Below, one piece after another: positions 10,277 through 21,350 of a stretch of 64,000 nt of DNA. Each line of letters opens with the position of its first letter. Position 1 is the first letter of the stretch. A program made the translations under genes and the position numbers. The notes under the pieces are model-generated. The model made no database searches. It had not been told where the DNA came from and worked only from the letters and a program-made list of their open reading frames with translations. Origin of the DNA: Serendipita indica DSM 11827 (taxonomy: Eukaryota > Basidiomycota > Agaricomycetes > Sebacinales > Serendipitaceae); the NCBI GenBank assembly GCA_910890315.1, contig CAJVGD010000046.1, positions 248,001 to 312,000 of the forward strand, given 5' to 3'.

Positions 10277-12764
10277 CTAGTCCTTCTTCGGCTTCTCGTC
10301 AACGACCTCCGCCTCTGGCGTGGTCTTCTCCTCCGACTTGGACTCGTCGTTCTTCTTCTCGTACACCTTTTGGAAGAGAGATAGACTGGCTGTCTGCGCC
10401 TTGTCCATGACTTCCTTGATACCTTCAGCCGAGACGGAAGCATCGCCAGTCTGGCCCTTGACGGCAATCTCCCTAAGCTCCGTGAGAAGCGTCTGAAGTT
10501 TGGTCTTCTCCTCGCTGTCAAGCTGAGCAGCATGCTCCTGGATAGCTGAAAAAGAGAGTTAGACAGGCAAGATGGTGATGAGAAGGCTCTCGTACCTTTC
10601 TCAGTGTCTGCGCAGAACGAGTCAGCCTTGTTGGCCATTTCGATGATGCCCTTGCGGGCCTTGTCCTCATCGGCGAATTTCTCGGCATCAGCAACCATCT
10701 TCTCGATGTCCTTGTCGCTGAGACCCGACGAGGAGGCCACGGTCATCGACTGGTCCTTCCCAGTCGCCTTGTCCTTGGCACCCACGTTGACGATACCGTC
10801 TGTCAAAGCGGTCAAATCGTTATACAGTTGTCATGAGTGTCATACTTACCAGCATTGATATCAAAGGTGATCTCAATCTGGGGGATGCCCTTAGGTGCAG
10901 GTGGGATGCCGACGAGGTTGAAGTTGCCCAACAGCTTATTATCACGAACAAGCTCACGCTCGCCCTGGTAAATCTTGACCTCGATAGCGGTCTGACCGTC
11001 AGCGGCAGTTGAGAAAACTTGCGACTTCTTGGTTGGAATGGTCGTGTTGCGAGGAATCAACTTGGTCATGATACCACCGAGCGTCTCAATACCTGAGCCA
11101 CGTTAGGTGGTTATGTTTTGACAATAAAACAACGTACCGAGTGACAATGGAGTGACATCCAACAGGAGGATATCAGTGACATTACCCGCGAGAACACCAC
11201 CTTGGATGGAGGCACCAATGGCGACTGCTTCGTCAGGGTTGACACCCTTGCTCGGCTCGCGGCCAAACAACGTCTTGACAGTCTCGACGACGCGGGGCAT
11301 ACGTGTCATGCCACCAACAAGAATAACCTCGTCAACGGCGTTTGCCTTGACACCCGCATCGGAAAGGGCCTTTCTGCATGGATCAATGGTCCGCTGAACC
11401 AAAGGAGAAACGAGCGCCTCAAACTGGCTCCTCAGCAGCTTGGTATTGATGTGTTTCGGTCCACTAGCGTCAGCTGTGATGAATGGCAAATTGATCTCTG
11501 TCTGGTTGGTGGACGAAAGCTCAATCTTCGCCTTTTCAGCTGCTTCTCGTATTCTCTGAATGGCCATGGTATCACCGGTGAGGTCGATGCCATTCTCCTT
11601 CTTGAACTCGCCCAGAATGTGGTCGACGAGAGCAATGTCAAAGTCCTCTCCACCAAGATGGGTATCACCGTTGGTCGACTTGACTTCGAAAACGCCATCG
11701 TGCATTTCGAGAATGGAGATATCGAAAGTACCACCTCCGAGATCGTAGACGGCAATGACTGACGACTTAGCTCGGTCCAGGCCGTAGGCAAGGGCGGCGG
11801 CAGTCGGTTCGTTGATTACTCGAAGAACTTCGAGACCAGCGATCTGGCCAGCGTCCTTGGTGGCCTGTCGTTGAGCATCGTTGAAGTAGGCAGGAACCGT
11901 AATGACTAAAAAGAGCATAAGTTGGGTCCAGTCAAGAAGCCATATGGCATACCAGCATGGCTAGAAGGACAATTAATTAAAAATTACCTCAAGAGACGAT
12001 AAACTTACTTTACGGTCTTGTTCAGATATTGCTCTGCAGTTTGCTTCATCTTTGTGAGAACCATCGATGACAATTGCTCAGGCGACTGTGACACAGTCAG
12101 CATAGTGAAATACGACGAAAAAAAAGAACAAACAAAAGTCTGCTTCTTGCCATTGTTTTCTACCTGAACTGCAGGTCGTTCATCCTTGTCGGCAACAACC
12201 TTGAAGGGCCTTGCACACAATTAGCCAGAGTAGACCAAGCACGACGCTGAATCGACATACCAGTGCTTCATATCGCTTTGGACTTCCTTATCTTGGAATT
12301 TTCGTCCAATCAGGCGCTTAAACGCGAACACGGTGTTGGCCGCGTTGACGATAGCTTGCCGTTTTGCGGGAAGGCCGACCAGTCGCTCACCGTGCTTGGT
12401 GAAGGCGACAATAGAGGGTGTTGTGCGAGCACCCTCCGAGTTTTCAAGGACCTTTGAGGTTTTTCCTTCCATGATTGAGACGCAGGAGTTTGTCGTCCCC
12501 AAGTCGATACCAATGACTGGTCCTGGGGACTCGTCATCAACACCGGTTCATCTCCAAATGGTCTAAAAAGACTTACCATTGACTTTTGTGTTCATGTTGC
12601 GTGCAATTGCTGAGCGCGGCAGGGCCTGCGCGTCGATGCAAAAAAAAAGTTGTCAGCACGGGTTCAACGAGGGCAAGGACGCGTAGCTCGCAAAAACATA
12701 CAGAGAATGCTCCTGTTCGCGAAGAAGCAAAGCAGAATTGACGACGAGCAGCGGCAGCGAGCAT
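10277..12764 (-). CDS. SSC1: Mitochondrial Hsp70 chaperone
   Basis: The ATP-binding half begins with [20 protein letters not shown] and continues through [33 protein letters not shown] and [14 protein letters not shown]; the peptide-binding half includes DVTPLSLG and the helical lid with [20 protein letters not shown]. The C-terminus is an acidic tail ending KPKKD at the TAG 10277-10279. The start (ATG 12762-12764) gives [20 protein letters not shown], a basic, Ser-rich mitochondrial presequence. Together these identify the matrix Hsp70 (Ssc1/mortalin type), which drives protein import and folding. At least eight short introns split the gene. It shares a 139-base promoter with the ARS2 gene, containing a heat-shock-element core at 12870-12877. 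Confidence 0.95.
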
Positions 12765-12903
12765 GACGAGAAAGATGAGGTTGGGTCGAAGAAGGCAAAA
12801 TGTTGTTTGCTAGGTTGCTGCTTCTCCTCGTACGTTTCGCTCGTGTTTCTCTCGTCGCCTCGCTCAATATTCCTGAAAATGTCAAGACGCTCGTCTTTCT
12901 CTG
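12765..12903. promoter_or_regulatory. Shared 139-bp divergent promoter of mitochondrial Hsp70 and ARS2
   Basis: Start codons at 12764 (minus) and 12904 (plus) are separated by 139 bases, rich in CT and GA tracts. It must carry both promoters. The ARS2 start could lie slightly upstream if a first exon was missed. Confidence 0.55.
12870..12877. promoter_or_regulatory. Heat-shock-element core
   Basis: TTCCTGAA is a perfect nTTCnnGAAn inverted pair, the binding unit of heat shock factor. A CAA at 12865-12867 is a one-mismatch third unit in the right 5-base phase. It lies 106 bases before the Hsp70 start codon. Confidence 0.5.
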
Positions 12904-15502
12904 ATGCACGTTTTGCGGCGTGGGTCGCCTGAGTACCGGCCTGTAGATGGCTCGCCTGGAGGTGACTACGATCGTAGACACGGAACCAGGGGACTAAGTC
13001 CAGAGTGGAATGAACGTACGTAGAATACGCCAGCACCTAATCACCTGCTTACCCCAGCTGCCCCTCAAGCAAAGCGGAAACGCTCTCTCTCTCCGGCGGA
13101 CCGCTACGTACGCCCACGATATGATGACAGTCAGTTGCTACTCAGAAATTTAGTGCAATGATGGGAACCCTAAGCAGGCTATTATGGCCGTGACCGCCAT
13201 GGCGAGCGCGCCCGTTCTCCCGACAGACGTGGTCCGCGGAATGCCCCACAAGACCCAGCAATGAGAGATACTCTCGTCTCTTTCAAGCAATATAGTGATT
13301 GGTTTAAATTCGCACATCCCGAATTACTTCACGAGGATGTCGGCACCTCGCTACCTGATGGGGTCACCTCTGACAAAAAGGACATCTCGATCGTCAAAAT
13401 GAGATACGATGAATATCGTCGCAATTTTATTCGAAAGCAGGTATGTGATTTGAGTTATGCTTGGCGAGTTTACTAACGAGTGACAGTATCAATATATGTT
13501 TGAATATCACCGAAAGCATGCTTGGTTTATTGAGAAATACGATTCGGGCGACCGCTATGCGGATATGCGGACGCGCGTTCGGCAGCAAGGATGGAGAGGA
13601 GCCATTTCGCACTTTATCGACCGAATGGAAGCTGGAAACTTCGATCCTTCACTGCATGAAGATATTGGTACATCTGTGCCAAGGACAAGGGTTGATGAAG
13701 ACGAGACTATGGATGACCAAGGCCAGACCGTTTCTGACCTTCCTTCACTTCCTACCAAAAAGGCTGGTCCGGGAGAAGTCATGGTGGCTCCTGCATTCCC
13801 TCAACTTATGATTCGAACAATTCCTCCAGACGTTGGACGCCTTCAGCTAGAAGAGATCCTAGTCACTCTGCAAGGCTTTAAGCACGTAGCTATTGGAGAT
13901 CCGGTACAGAAGAGGGCGTTCAATCGTGTCGGATGGATTGCCTTTGACTCTCAGGCCGATGTCGACGCCGCAGTGCACGCATTAGAATCGAAGAGGGTGA
14001 GGTGCCGTGATTTGTTAGAACTATTATTAATATTCCCAAGATCAGCAACATGCGTCTTATGGTGACGCCGACTTCTGAGCCTTTTGTGGGGAAGATTCGC
14101 TATACACCACCAGCTGCGAGCAAGCTCTCCCGTATGGAAAAGGATTTGGAGCAGGCAAAACGACTCGCAGCAATTCTCGAGGCACAGGCAGCCGAGGTTG
14201 CTGCCTACAAGCCATTGTTCCCGGTCGGAGCGCCGTTGTCTTCCGAACCACCCTCCGGAGAAGTCAGCATAGTACCGATTGATGCCACGGCAGAACCTGG
14301 TAACCTTGATGTCTCTAGAGGCACCAAAGCGGTCGAGGAGAGAATTGAAAAGTTGGTTTGCGAGGTCCTTGACACCGATGAGGATGGGAATCCAGACTAT
14401 GCAAAAAAGGTTCGTTTCCCATAAAGACTGTATTCACAGTGCTCACCCGTTGCAGGTCGCACTTTCATTGGATATATACCTTGCGTACCTCCGCGAAGCC
14501 TTCCACTGCTGCTATTATTGCGTGGTTGTTGCGGATCATGCAGAAGAGCTCATTCGCAAATGCATTAAACACGAGCGACGAGAGGATGTGCAACAGGAAA
14601 ACTCTGCACAGCAGGAACCACAATCTCATGAATATTCTGAAGATCGATGGGCAGAGAATCTTGATCATAAGCTCGCATGCTTGCTTGATCAATCTGGTGT
14701 CGATCCGGCTGAGTATGGTGGAACCCGCCTCGAAGAGTACGTGTGGTAGTCCAATGTGCCTTGTGCTTACATTCCCAGTGAACGACCCCGAATGACCGCA
14801 GAACACATCTCAAAGCAAGAGGAAGGGAAATGGCGGTGCCAGATATGCACTAAACTATTCAAAGCTTCGGAGTTCGTAGAAAAGCACGTAGTTAACAAAC
14901 ATCCGGAAATTATCAAACCAAAGATGGATGAGGTGAGGATAGTACGTGTTCATAGAATCCGAGCTAATGTTACGCAGTGGAAACTATTCAACAGCTTTGT
15001 GCTTGATCCTCAACATATTCTGCCTATGTCCTCTGTTCCCGTCAACGCGACTGGGTACACTTCTCTGCCTCCTCAAGCGTATGGTCTCCCCCCTGATTGG
15101 AGACCACCGTATGGAGACCCCTCGCGGTTCGATAGTCGCAATGGACGTGACTCCCGGGATCGTGATAGACGTTCGATGCACACTGGTCGGGGTCCTTACA
15201 GACGTAGTCCCTCGCCGACTGCATTCCCTCCACCCATTCGGTTTACGATGGACACTAATAATTCAGCCGGTGAAGGTAATGGCACTTTAGTCCTGCCGAT
15301 CGGAATCGGTCTTCCAGCAAAACCAGTCGATGCAGTATCTGCAATGTCTAGGTCAGCGCCAAGCTCCTCGTCTTTGATTGGGAGGTTGAGCGGTGCCCCA
15401 TTGCCACCTCCTCCTGGGGTCAAACCTGACCCTCGCTCACGAGTAAGCTACCGAGATCTCGACCAAGTCGAAAGCTCAGAGGATGTGGCGTTGCAATACT
15501 GA
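12904..15502 (+). CDS. ARS2/SERRATE zinc-finger RNA-processing factor
   Basis: The spliced product starts with an Arg/Tyr/Asp-rich tail (RPVDGSPGGDYDRRHG), then the SERRATE-type helical domain with SFKQYSDWFKFAHPEL, EYRRNFIRKQYQYMFEYHR and QQGWRGAISHFIDRM. An RRM-like part (QLMIRTIPPDVGRLQLEEIL) follows, then the core region with DVYLAYLREAFH-like sequence (here DIYLAYLREAFHCCYYC), and a C2H2-type finger KWRCQICTKLFKASEFVEKH. The C-terminus is Pro/Arg-rich. ARS2 links the nuclear cap-binding complex to RNA processing and decay. Introns close cleanly, for example at 13138-13183 (GTCAGT...AGCAG). The ATG 12904-12906 is the first that keeps the tail frame open. The gene is divergent from mitochondrial Hsp70. 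Confidence 0.9.
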
Positions 15503-16033
15503 TTCTTGAGTCCTTGAATGGATCGGGCCATGTTTCTGTATGGTATTTGCTTTATCATGTCTATATGCTTGCCTAGGCCTATGAATTGATTGGTCATCTA
15601 CCCCACTTCCAACCACTCTCTACTGCTTGGAGCCTTCCTCTGACTGGCTTTTTCGTTGGAGAAGGCGCCTGGACTCCGCAGATTAAATTGCTTCTAAAAC
15701 GTCGATACTGTGCAAAATAACCGCAGGCTACCATGAAACATCTTTCGCCGTCGCCGCGACAAAGCTGCGGATTAGCGACACGCGAAGCATAATGACTCCT
15801 TTTACTGCTAGGTGAAACCAGCTCAAGCGTCTTGGGCCACTTCATCTCATCAACGCCGTCGTTGCTGCGGCCGACGCCCGCTGCTCCAATGACCTCGAGC
15901 GACTTCGGACTTTGCAACTCCGCGTCTGAGGGACAGAGGTATAAAGCACTACTACCAGAAATGCTCGTTCTGTGTGACCAGACAGTCAAATCAACTCTCC
16001 AAATCTTCTACGTATAACCACAAGCAAATCAAG
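15503..16033 (+). promoter_or_regulatory. ARS2 3' region and actin-gene promoter
   Basis: About 530 bases without a supported gene. A TATA-like GTATAAAG at 15939-15946 lies 88 bases before the actin start codon and is followed by a leader ending in AATCAAGATG. A 131-codon minus-strand frame at 15594-15989 has no ATG-supported product or domain and is rejected. Confidence 0.55.
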
Positions 16034-17649
16034 ATGTCTCTCGACGATGTCGCTGCTGTCGTGCTTGACAATGGATCCGGCATGTGCAAGGCTGGGTGTA
16101 CGTGCTCTTCTGATTTGTGTATCTTTACTGATTATGGCAGTCGCTGGCGATGACGCACCTCGCGCCGTGTTTCCGTAAGTTTCTGTGCTATACATGAGGA
16201 AAGTCTCAGTGGTCCTTCAGATCAATCGTTGGCCGTCCTCGCCACCAAGTCGGCATGATTGGAATGGGATACAAAGACGCATTCGTTGGGTGAGTACTCA
16301 CTGCCTGGTGCCAACGAACCGCACTGACAACAGCATAGAGACGAAGCTCAGGCCAAGCGTGGAGTTCTGACCCTTAAATACCCTATTGAACATGGGATTG
16401 TCACAAACTGGGGTGAGCCCATTGCCCGTGCAGCTTGTGTATCCGCTGACGACTGCTTAGATGATATGGAGAAGATCTGGCACCACACTTTCTACAACGA
16501 GCTTCGCGTTGCGCCTGAGGAGCATCCGATTCTCTTGACGGAAGCCCCTATGAACCCGAAGGCCAACCGCGAAAAGATGACCCAAATTATGTTTGAAACA
16601 TTCAATGTTCCGGCCTTCTACGTATCTATTCAAGCAGTACTCTCTCTTTATGCATCTGGACGCACGACTGGTGTTGTTCTCGGTAATTTCACGAGCTTGA
16701 CTACGACCGGCACACCCTGACACTACATTTCCAGATTCAGGAGACGGTGTCACCCACGTTGTTCCTATTTATGAAGGATTTTCTCTTCCCCACGCTATCA
16801 AGAGACTTGATCTCGCAGGACGTGACCTGACCGAGGCACTCACTCGCATCCTAGCAGAACGTGGATACTCCTTCACGACAACTGCAGAAAAGGAAATTGT
16901 CCGCGATATCAAGGAGAAGCTGTGCTATGTCGCATTGGACTTTGAACAGGAGCTCCAGGTCTCTGCATCGAGTTCTTCCTTGGAGAAGAACTACGAGCTC
17001 CCTGACGGCCAGGTTATCACCATTGGGAACGAGCGGTCAGTCCATGGTGATGAATTTTTTCTAGTGCTCATAATTAGAGAAGATTCCGCTGTCCAGAAGC
17101 TCTTTTCCAGCCTTCCCTTGTTGGTCGCGAGGATGCGGGGATTCATGAGACTCTGTAAGTGTCAATAACCGAAAGATTTCATACCACTAATTCCTAATTC
17201 CTCTCAGGTACAACTCTGTATGTGATTTCCAATGAACAACTAGCTCGGCAGCTCACTCTTGCATAGATCATGGCCTGTGATATAGACATCAGGAGCGACC
17301 TCTACACAAACGTCGTCCTCAGTGGTGGCACAACCATGTATAGCGGTATTGCTGATCGCTTGACCAAGGAGTTGACATCACTTGCCCCAGCAAGTATGAG
17401 GGTAAGCATGGATGTTCTCCTCACTTTCAAGGCTCATTGTTTGCAAGGTCCGCGTTTCTGCTCCTCCTGAGCGCAAGTACTCAGTGTGGATCGGAGGCAG
17501 TATTCTTGCCAGCTTGAGTACCTTCCAGAATCTCTGGGTCTCCAAGCAAGAATACGACGAAAGCGGACCCGCTATTGTCCATCGCAGTACGTATCGTGGT
17601 GATGGCTATTCAGAGACCGAGAACTCACCGAACTGTAGAGTGCTTCTAA
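16034..17649 (+). CDS. Divergent actin paralog
   Basis: Spliced exons give a full-length actin of about 375 residues: [20 protein letters not shown] at the start, the nucleotide-binding DSGDGVTH and [14 protein letters not shown] motifs, [17 protein letters not shown], and the terminal HRKCF before TAA 17647-17649. Introns close exactly, for example GGG T|GTACGT near 16098 and CG|GTCAGT near 17035. Compared with the nearly invariant fungal actin, there are many changes in normally fixed places: [17 protein letters not shown] instead of the usual [49 protein letters not shown] and [12 protein letters not shown]. Basidiomycetes commonly carry a second, faster-evolving actin; this is probably such a copy, with the housekeeping gene elsewhere. 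All ATP-contact motifs I can see are kept, so it should still bind nucleotide. Confidence 0.9.
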
Positions 17650-18520
17650 GCTCTAAACACCTCGGCCTTTGATGTGCGCTTCTCCCGTCTCCAGCCATTT
17701 GGCCCTCTTCATTCTTTCCTACGTACCCACGGTGCACGTCCCTTTTTTCTTCTAATACACCTCTTTACCGTTATGTCCATGTCGAGTGAGCCAAGAACTT
17801 TTGTGGGGCTGAAGCCGTCAACTCCGGTCCACCATTTTTGAACCCGCCCATGTCATCATGTATTTTCATGTCATGGGCAGGCATTGCGTAACTACAATGC
17901 CAATATTTTCTTTTATAATCCACTTGTTCGCCTCGGTACGACCTGTTGAGGCGGATGTTTGGCGTCCGCCAGCTAGCGGATATGCGACAATTACACATTA
18001 TACCCTTCCTTTGGACTATATTGCGAGTAAGAACCATCTTATTATGTCAATCACGTATCTTGCAACCTCGTCAACTCACGCTGCTTCCCCCCCTGGCTGG
18101 GGAACCCATTAGGTTGCGGCTGCTCAGCGAAGAGTACGCATTTTCCCACGGCAGCACTAAACGCTCTAGCTTTTGGCTCTACGCAAAACTATGGACCGGG
18201 ATGTGGCTCGTGCTACCGCCTGAAACCACTTAATACGTTCTTGTCGAGTCCACCATGGTACCCTCCAGCTAGTGAGGTTTCCTCTGTGGTCATCAAAGTC
18301 ACAGACCTATGTCCCAAATGGTCTGCGTGGTGTGAAGCAACCGAAGATACCCCAAACAGGTCTGCATCCTGACGCAGTTTGCGTAAACAAACTGACCTCG
18401 AGACCGTAGGGCAGGAAATTATTTAAATTTCGATTTAGCATACCCCTCTGCTGCTATACCAGAGAGTTTCTTCCCTTCTAATGTAACTTATTACGGTGCG
18501 GTCGTTTCAAATTTGTTGCC
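17650..18520. other. 870-bp stretch without a recognised gene
   Basis: Contains the actin 3' untranslated region and the promoter of the next gene. An ATTTAAAT stretch at about 18422-18429 may act as a TATA box. Open frames here are short, lack domains and do not splice convincingly. The first exon of the following small gene may lie near its right end. Confidence 0.45.
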
Positions 18521-18960
18521 ATGTCTGATGTTTATGTAGGATACGCGGTCAGAAAGAGTGGTCATTTCCCAAGTGTGAGAACTGACGAATTGACAGGATT
18601 TCGGGGTGTGGAACGCCAGGTCATACTATATGCATTATTGTACTACCGCTAACACTTTACAGTTACGAAGCGGTCTCCTGTTCTGAGTGGGCGGGCTGGA
18701 ACGATGCTGCCGCACTAGGCAGTGTAACCAATCTTGGTGATAGCGTCTGCTGTCCCGCTGATACCGTAAGCTCCTGTGATTACACGCCATATGACTGAAA
18801 TTTGTAGAATAATGTGACTTGTCCATCCTTTTCAGAGCAACACGGGGACCCAGTTCCACCCACTGGCTCAGAAGGCTCCGCACCCATTCTTGCGTCCATT
18901 CCACTCATGACTTTAATGGTCTCGACGTTCACCACGGCGGTGTTGCTCTCTGCTCTATAG
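18521..18960 (+). CDS. Small surface protein with Cys residues and a GPI-anchor-like tail (5' end uncertain)
   Basis: Two exons read well: one with DFGVWNASYEAVSCSEWAG and LGDSVCCPADT (about 18598-18768, containing an intron at 18623-18665 with branch GCTAAC), and one beginning NNVTCPSF and ending in a hydrophobic tail ILASIPLMTLMVST plus about ten more residues at the TAG 18958-18960. The tail follows a small-residue stretch (TGSEGSAP), as in GPI-anchor signals. Four Cys residues are visible and NVT is a possible glycosylation site. The N-terminus is not settled: the ATG at 18521 gives no signal peptide, so an upstream exon may be missing. I do not recognise the family. The stop lies 72 bases from the stop of the convergent gene. 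Confidence 0.5.
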
Positions 18961-19032
18961 GGCTCGCTACCAAGCGGTGTAAAGAAATATACGATAGGCC
19001 ATATAATGATACTGCCACTGCCCTTTAGACTA

Positions 19033-20892
19033 CTACGATTCCATGGATTTTTTTGCATCTTTGACCTCGTTCTCCAACTGTCGAACGATCGTTTCCCTCC
19101 TCGTAACCGCCTGGTCTACGTAAAAAAGCAGCGTACGAGGTAGATTTATAACCTGCGAATCCTTTGTGCGCTTCACCAGTGCCGCGACATCATCCTCCAT
19201 GCCAGAATTGATTCTGTCATATTGGGCCCACCAGTGTGTTCGAGCTTTTCCCATCCGGCAGATACATGTCGTACACATAGTAATATCGCCAAAAGCCCCG
19301 ATGGCAGTGCATATGTTGAGCTGAGTAGCTCGTTTGCCCAAAGCATGGCGGGAGCGCCTGCAGCGATTGGCATACCTGCCATTGCAATATAGACTCTCCG
19401 GAGAAAGCGTGCTTGCATCCGGTTTGTCACACTCTCCATGAGTTGTCGACGCCGATGCGCTACTATGCCCGTAAAGGTCGAAGAGGCGACGAAAGGTGTG
19501 GTTGACTGTATTCTTTCTATGTCATTCTGTATGGTCGCGGCATCCAAAGAGCGAGGGATCATCTGCATAAAGTCTGCGCAGAGATGTCGTATCCGACTTT
19601 GGCTCGCAGCCATCAGACCAGCGTACCACTCAAGCTAAATGCTAATCTTAGTCCGAAAAACGTAGCTGTGTGGTGAAATAACGAACCTTGCGCTCAAGAG
19701 CAACCCCATATCCCGTAGCGACGTGATAGGATATTTGATCCCCGACCGTGTCAATGTCCCAAATACGATACCACTTGAATTTGTCGAATGACGTTTGGAG
19801 AGTGCGTTTGTTCTCTTGAACTAGTTGCGAAACGTTGATTTCGGATAGTTGGGTATCAAGTTGAGCAATATATTCGTCTATTTGTTCTTCTAGAGCATGA
19901 GCGTTCATTCTAGCCGCCTCGAGGTCTTGAGAGGCACTACGAAGCTCAAAAGAGCACTCGTCGAGGAGAGACAGCGGCGCTTCCGTTCGGTAAGAGTCCC
20001 TGTTGTTCTCGATAGCGTCTAACCTCTCGTTGAGGGCGTTGATTACGAGGGCTGCTGATGTGGGCGGAGAAGTGACTCTCTTGCCGTTTTCACTTGGCTC
20101 TGTGGAAGAAAGCTGAACGAGAAGGGTGTTTGGATGCCTTGTGACGAGCGAAGGTACGTGCGAGGATGTGAGGAAGATCGGCACATCAGTGGTGAGAAGC
20201 TCGGGGGCGCTCCGTATTTCTAGATAAGCCTCAGAGCGGAAAAAAGGGTGTAGACGGCTCAATACCTCGGATCTCCACCACCTCCACGTTCAGCGCAGCT
20301 AACGACTTCGATGGGATCTCAAGAATAGGTCCAAATCGTGCCAGTTTTTCCCCATATCTGCCAAGTACTCAGGAGATTCAATGTATTATGTAAAGGCTCA
20401 CCTGATCTTTATTCTCTCTGCAGAAGACGGAACCGAAACCCATCTTGCTTGAACGGCATCTCGTACTTCTGTATCCGCCATAGCCTCTCCAACAAGTGCC
20501 GAAATGAGCTCTTCCCGCTCTTTAATGCAGTCCTCTCCTGCGAGCACTATATTGGGTGAGTAAAGACTGCCCGTTCTTTACGTAGATAAGTCGTGCGGAC
20601 CTCCGATTCGTCGTCTTCGAGGGGAAGATTCGTATTTGGTTATTCTCTTGAGTACTGTGTCCCAAATGGCATATTGTCTATCATCTACAACTCGTTTTGC
20701 AATGCGCAACACACGCGAAGCGTTAGTTACACCATCCTTCTGGGAGTTGACAAAGGTTGCATATTGACGGGCTATATTTCTTCTTTTGCAAAGCCCATCC
20801 CAATATCGCGCGATGCTTTTCGGCTGGCCTCGCACTGCGAGGATTTGTATACTTTTGCAACGTGCGATAGCATTTGAAGTAGACCGTAACAT
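19033..20892 (-). CDS. Mitochondrial membrane protein resembling fungal Mmc1
   Basis: The start (ATG 20890-20892) gives MLRSTSNAIARCKSIQILAV, a basic amphipathic mitochondrial presequence, with RNIARQYATF shortly after as a likely cleavage zone. Later exons contain a glutamate-rich part (EDCIKEREELISALVGEAMA), a long helical coiled coil (19760-20030 region, LDECSFELRSASQDLEAARM), then KFKWYRIWDIDTVGDQISYH and two hydrophobic helices (VYIAMAGMPIAAGAPAMLWA and the segment beginning YALPSGLLAILLCV). A final coiled coil ends KSMES at 19033. This order (presequence, helical body, coiled coil, paired membrane helices, helical tail) resembles the fungal Mmc1 family of inner-membrane proteins, but I name it with caution. 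About five introns are needed. Confidence 0.55.
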
Positions 20893-21350
20893 AGTTGTGA
20901 TGATGAATTAATAGCCGAGGTGAGGTTCCCAGGACTCGCTTTCCAACTACTCGGAGTGTCGAAGGTCCAAGGTGTGACATCTACTCTCCGGCATCGCTTA
21001 TAGCGAACAGGTAGCAAAATGAGTAGAGATATCGGATGAATCCAAGAGAACTAGCAAGGATTACAAGAAATAGCAAGGTCGGAGCTAACCGACCACTGGT
21101 GGAGAGTCCGCAAAGTCTCTTTTACGAGGCAGATGATTTGGTATCGGCGACGAAGTGTAACCAAGAAAAGACGAGAAAAGAGGCGAGATGTCGTTATGAG
21201 GAAGGGGTTGGTGAAGGGTGAGTTAAGACAGTCACAAAGTTCTAAATGTGGTTGGATGTTACATAGTAGGGATGGGTCAAGCTCGAACAGTAGATGTGGT
21301 ATATCTGCAAGGCAGAATAAACTCGCGATAGGGTACTTGTTGTAGGGACC
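20893..21350. other. Intergenic stretch upstream of the Mmc1-like gene
   Basis: About 460 bases holding the promoter of the minus-strand gene to the left and the 3' end of the minus-strand gene to the right. It is purine-rich on the plus strand around 21030-21240. I see no gene, RNA or repeat. Confidence 0.5.

Noticed and set aside
15594-15989. 131-codon minus-strand open frame between ARS2 and actin
   Set aside because: No domain, no signal, no ATG-supported start, and it covers the actin promoter with its TATA-like box.
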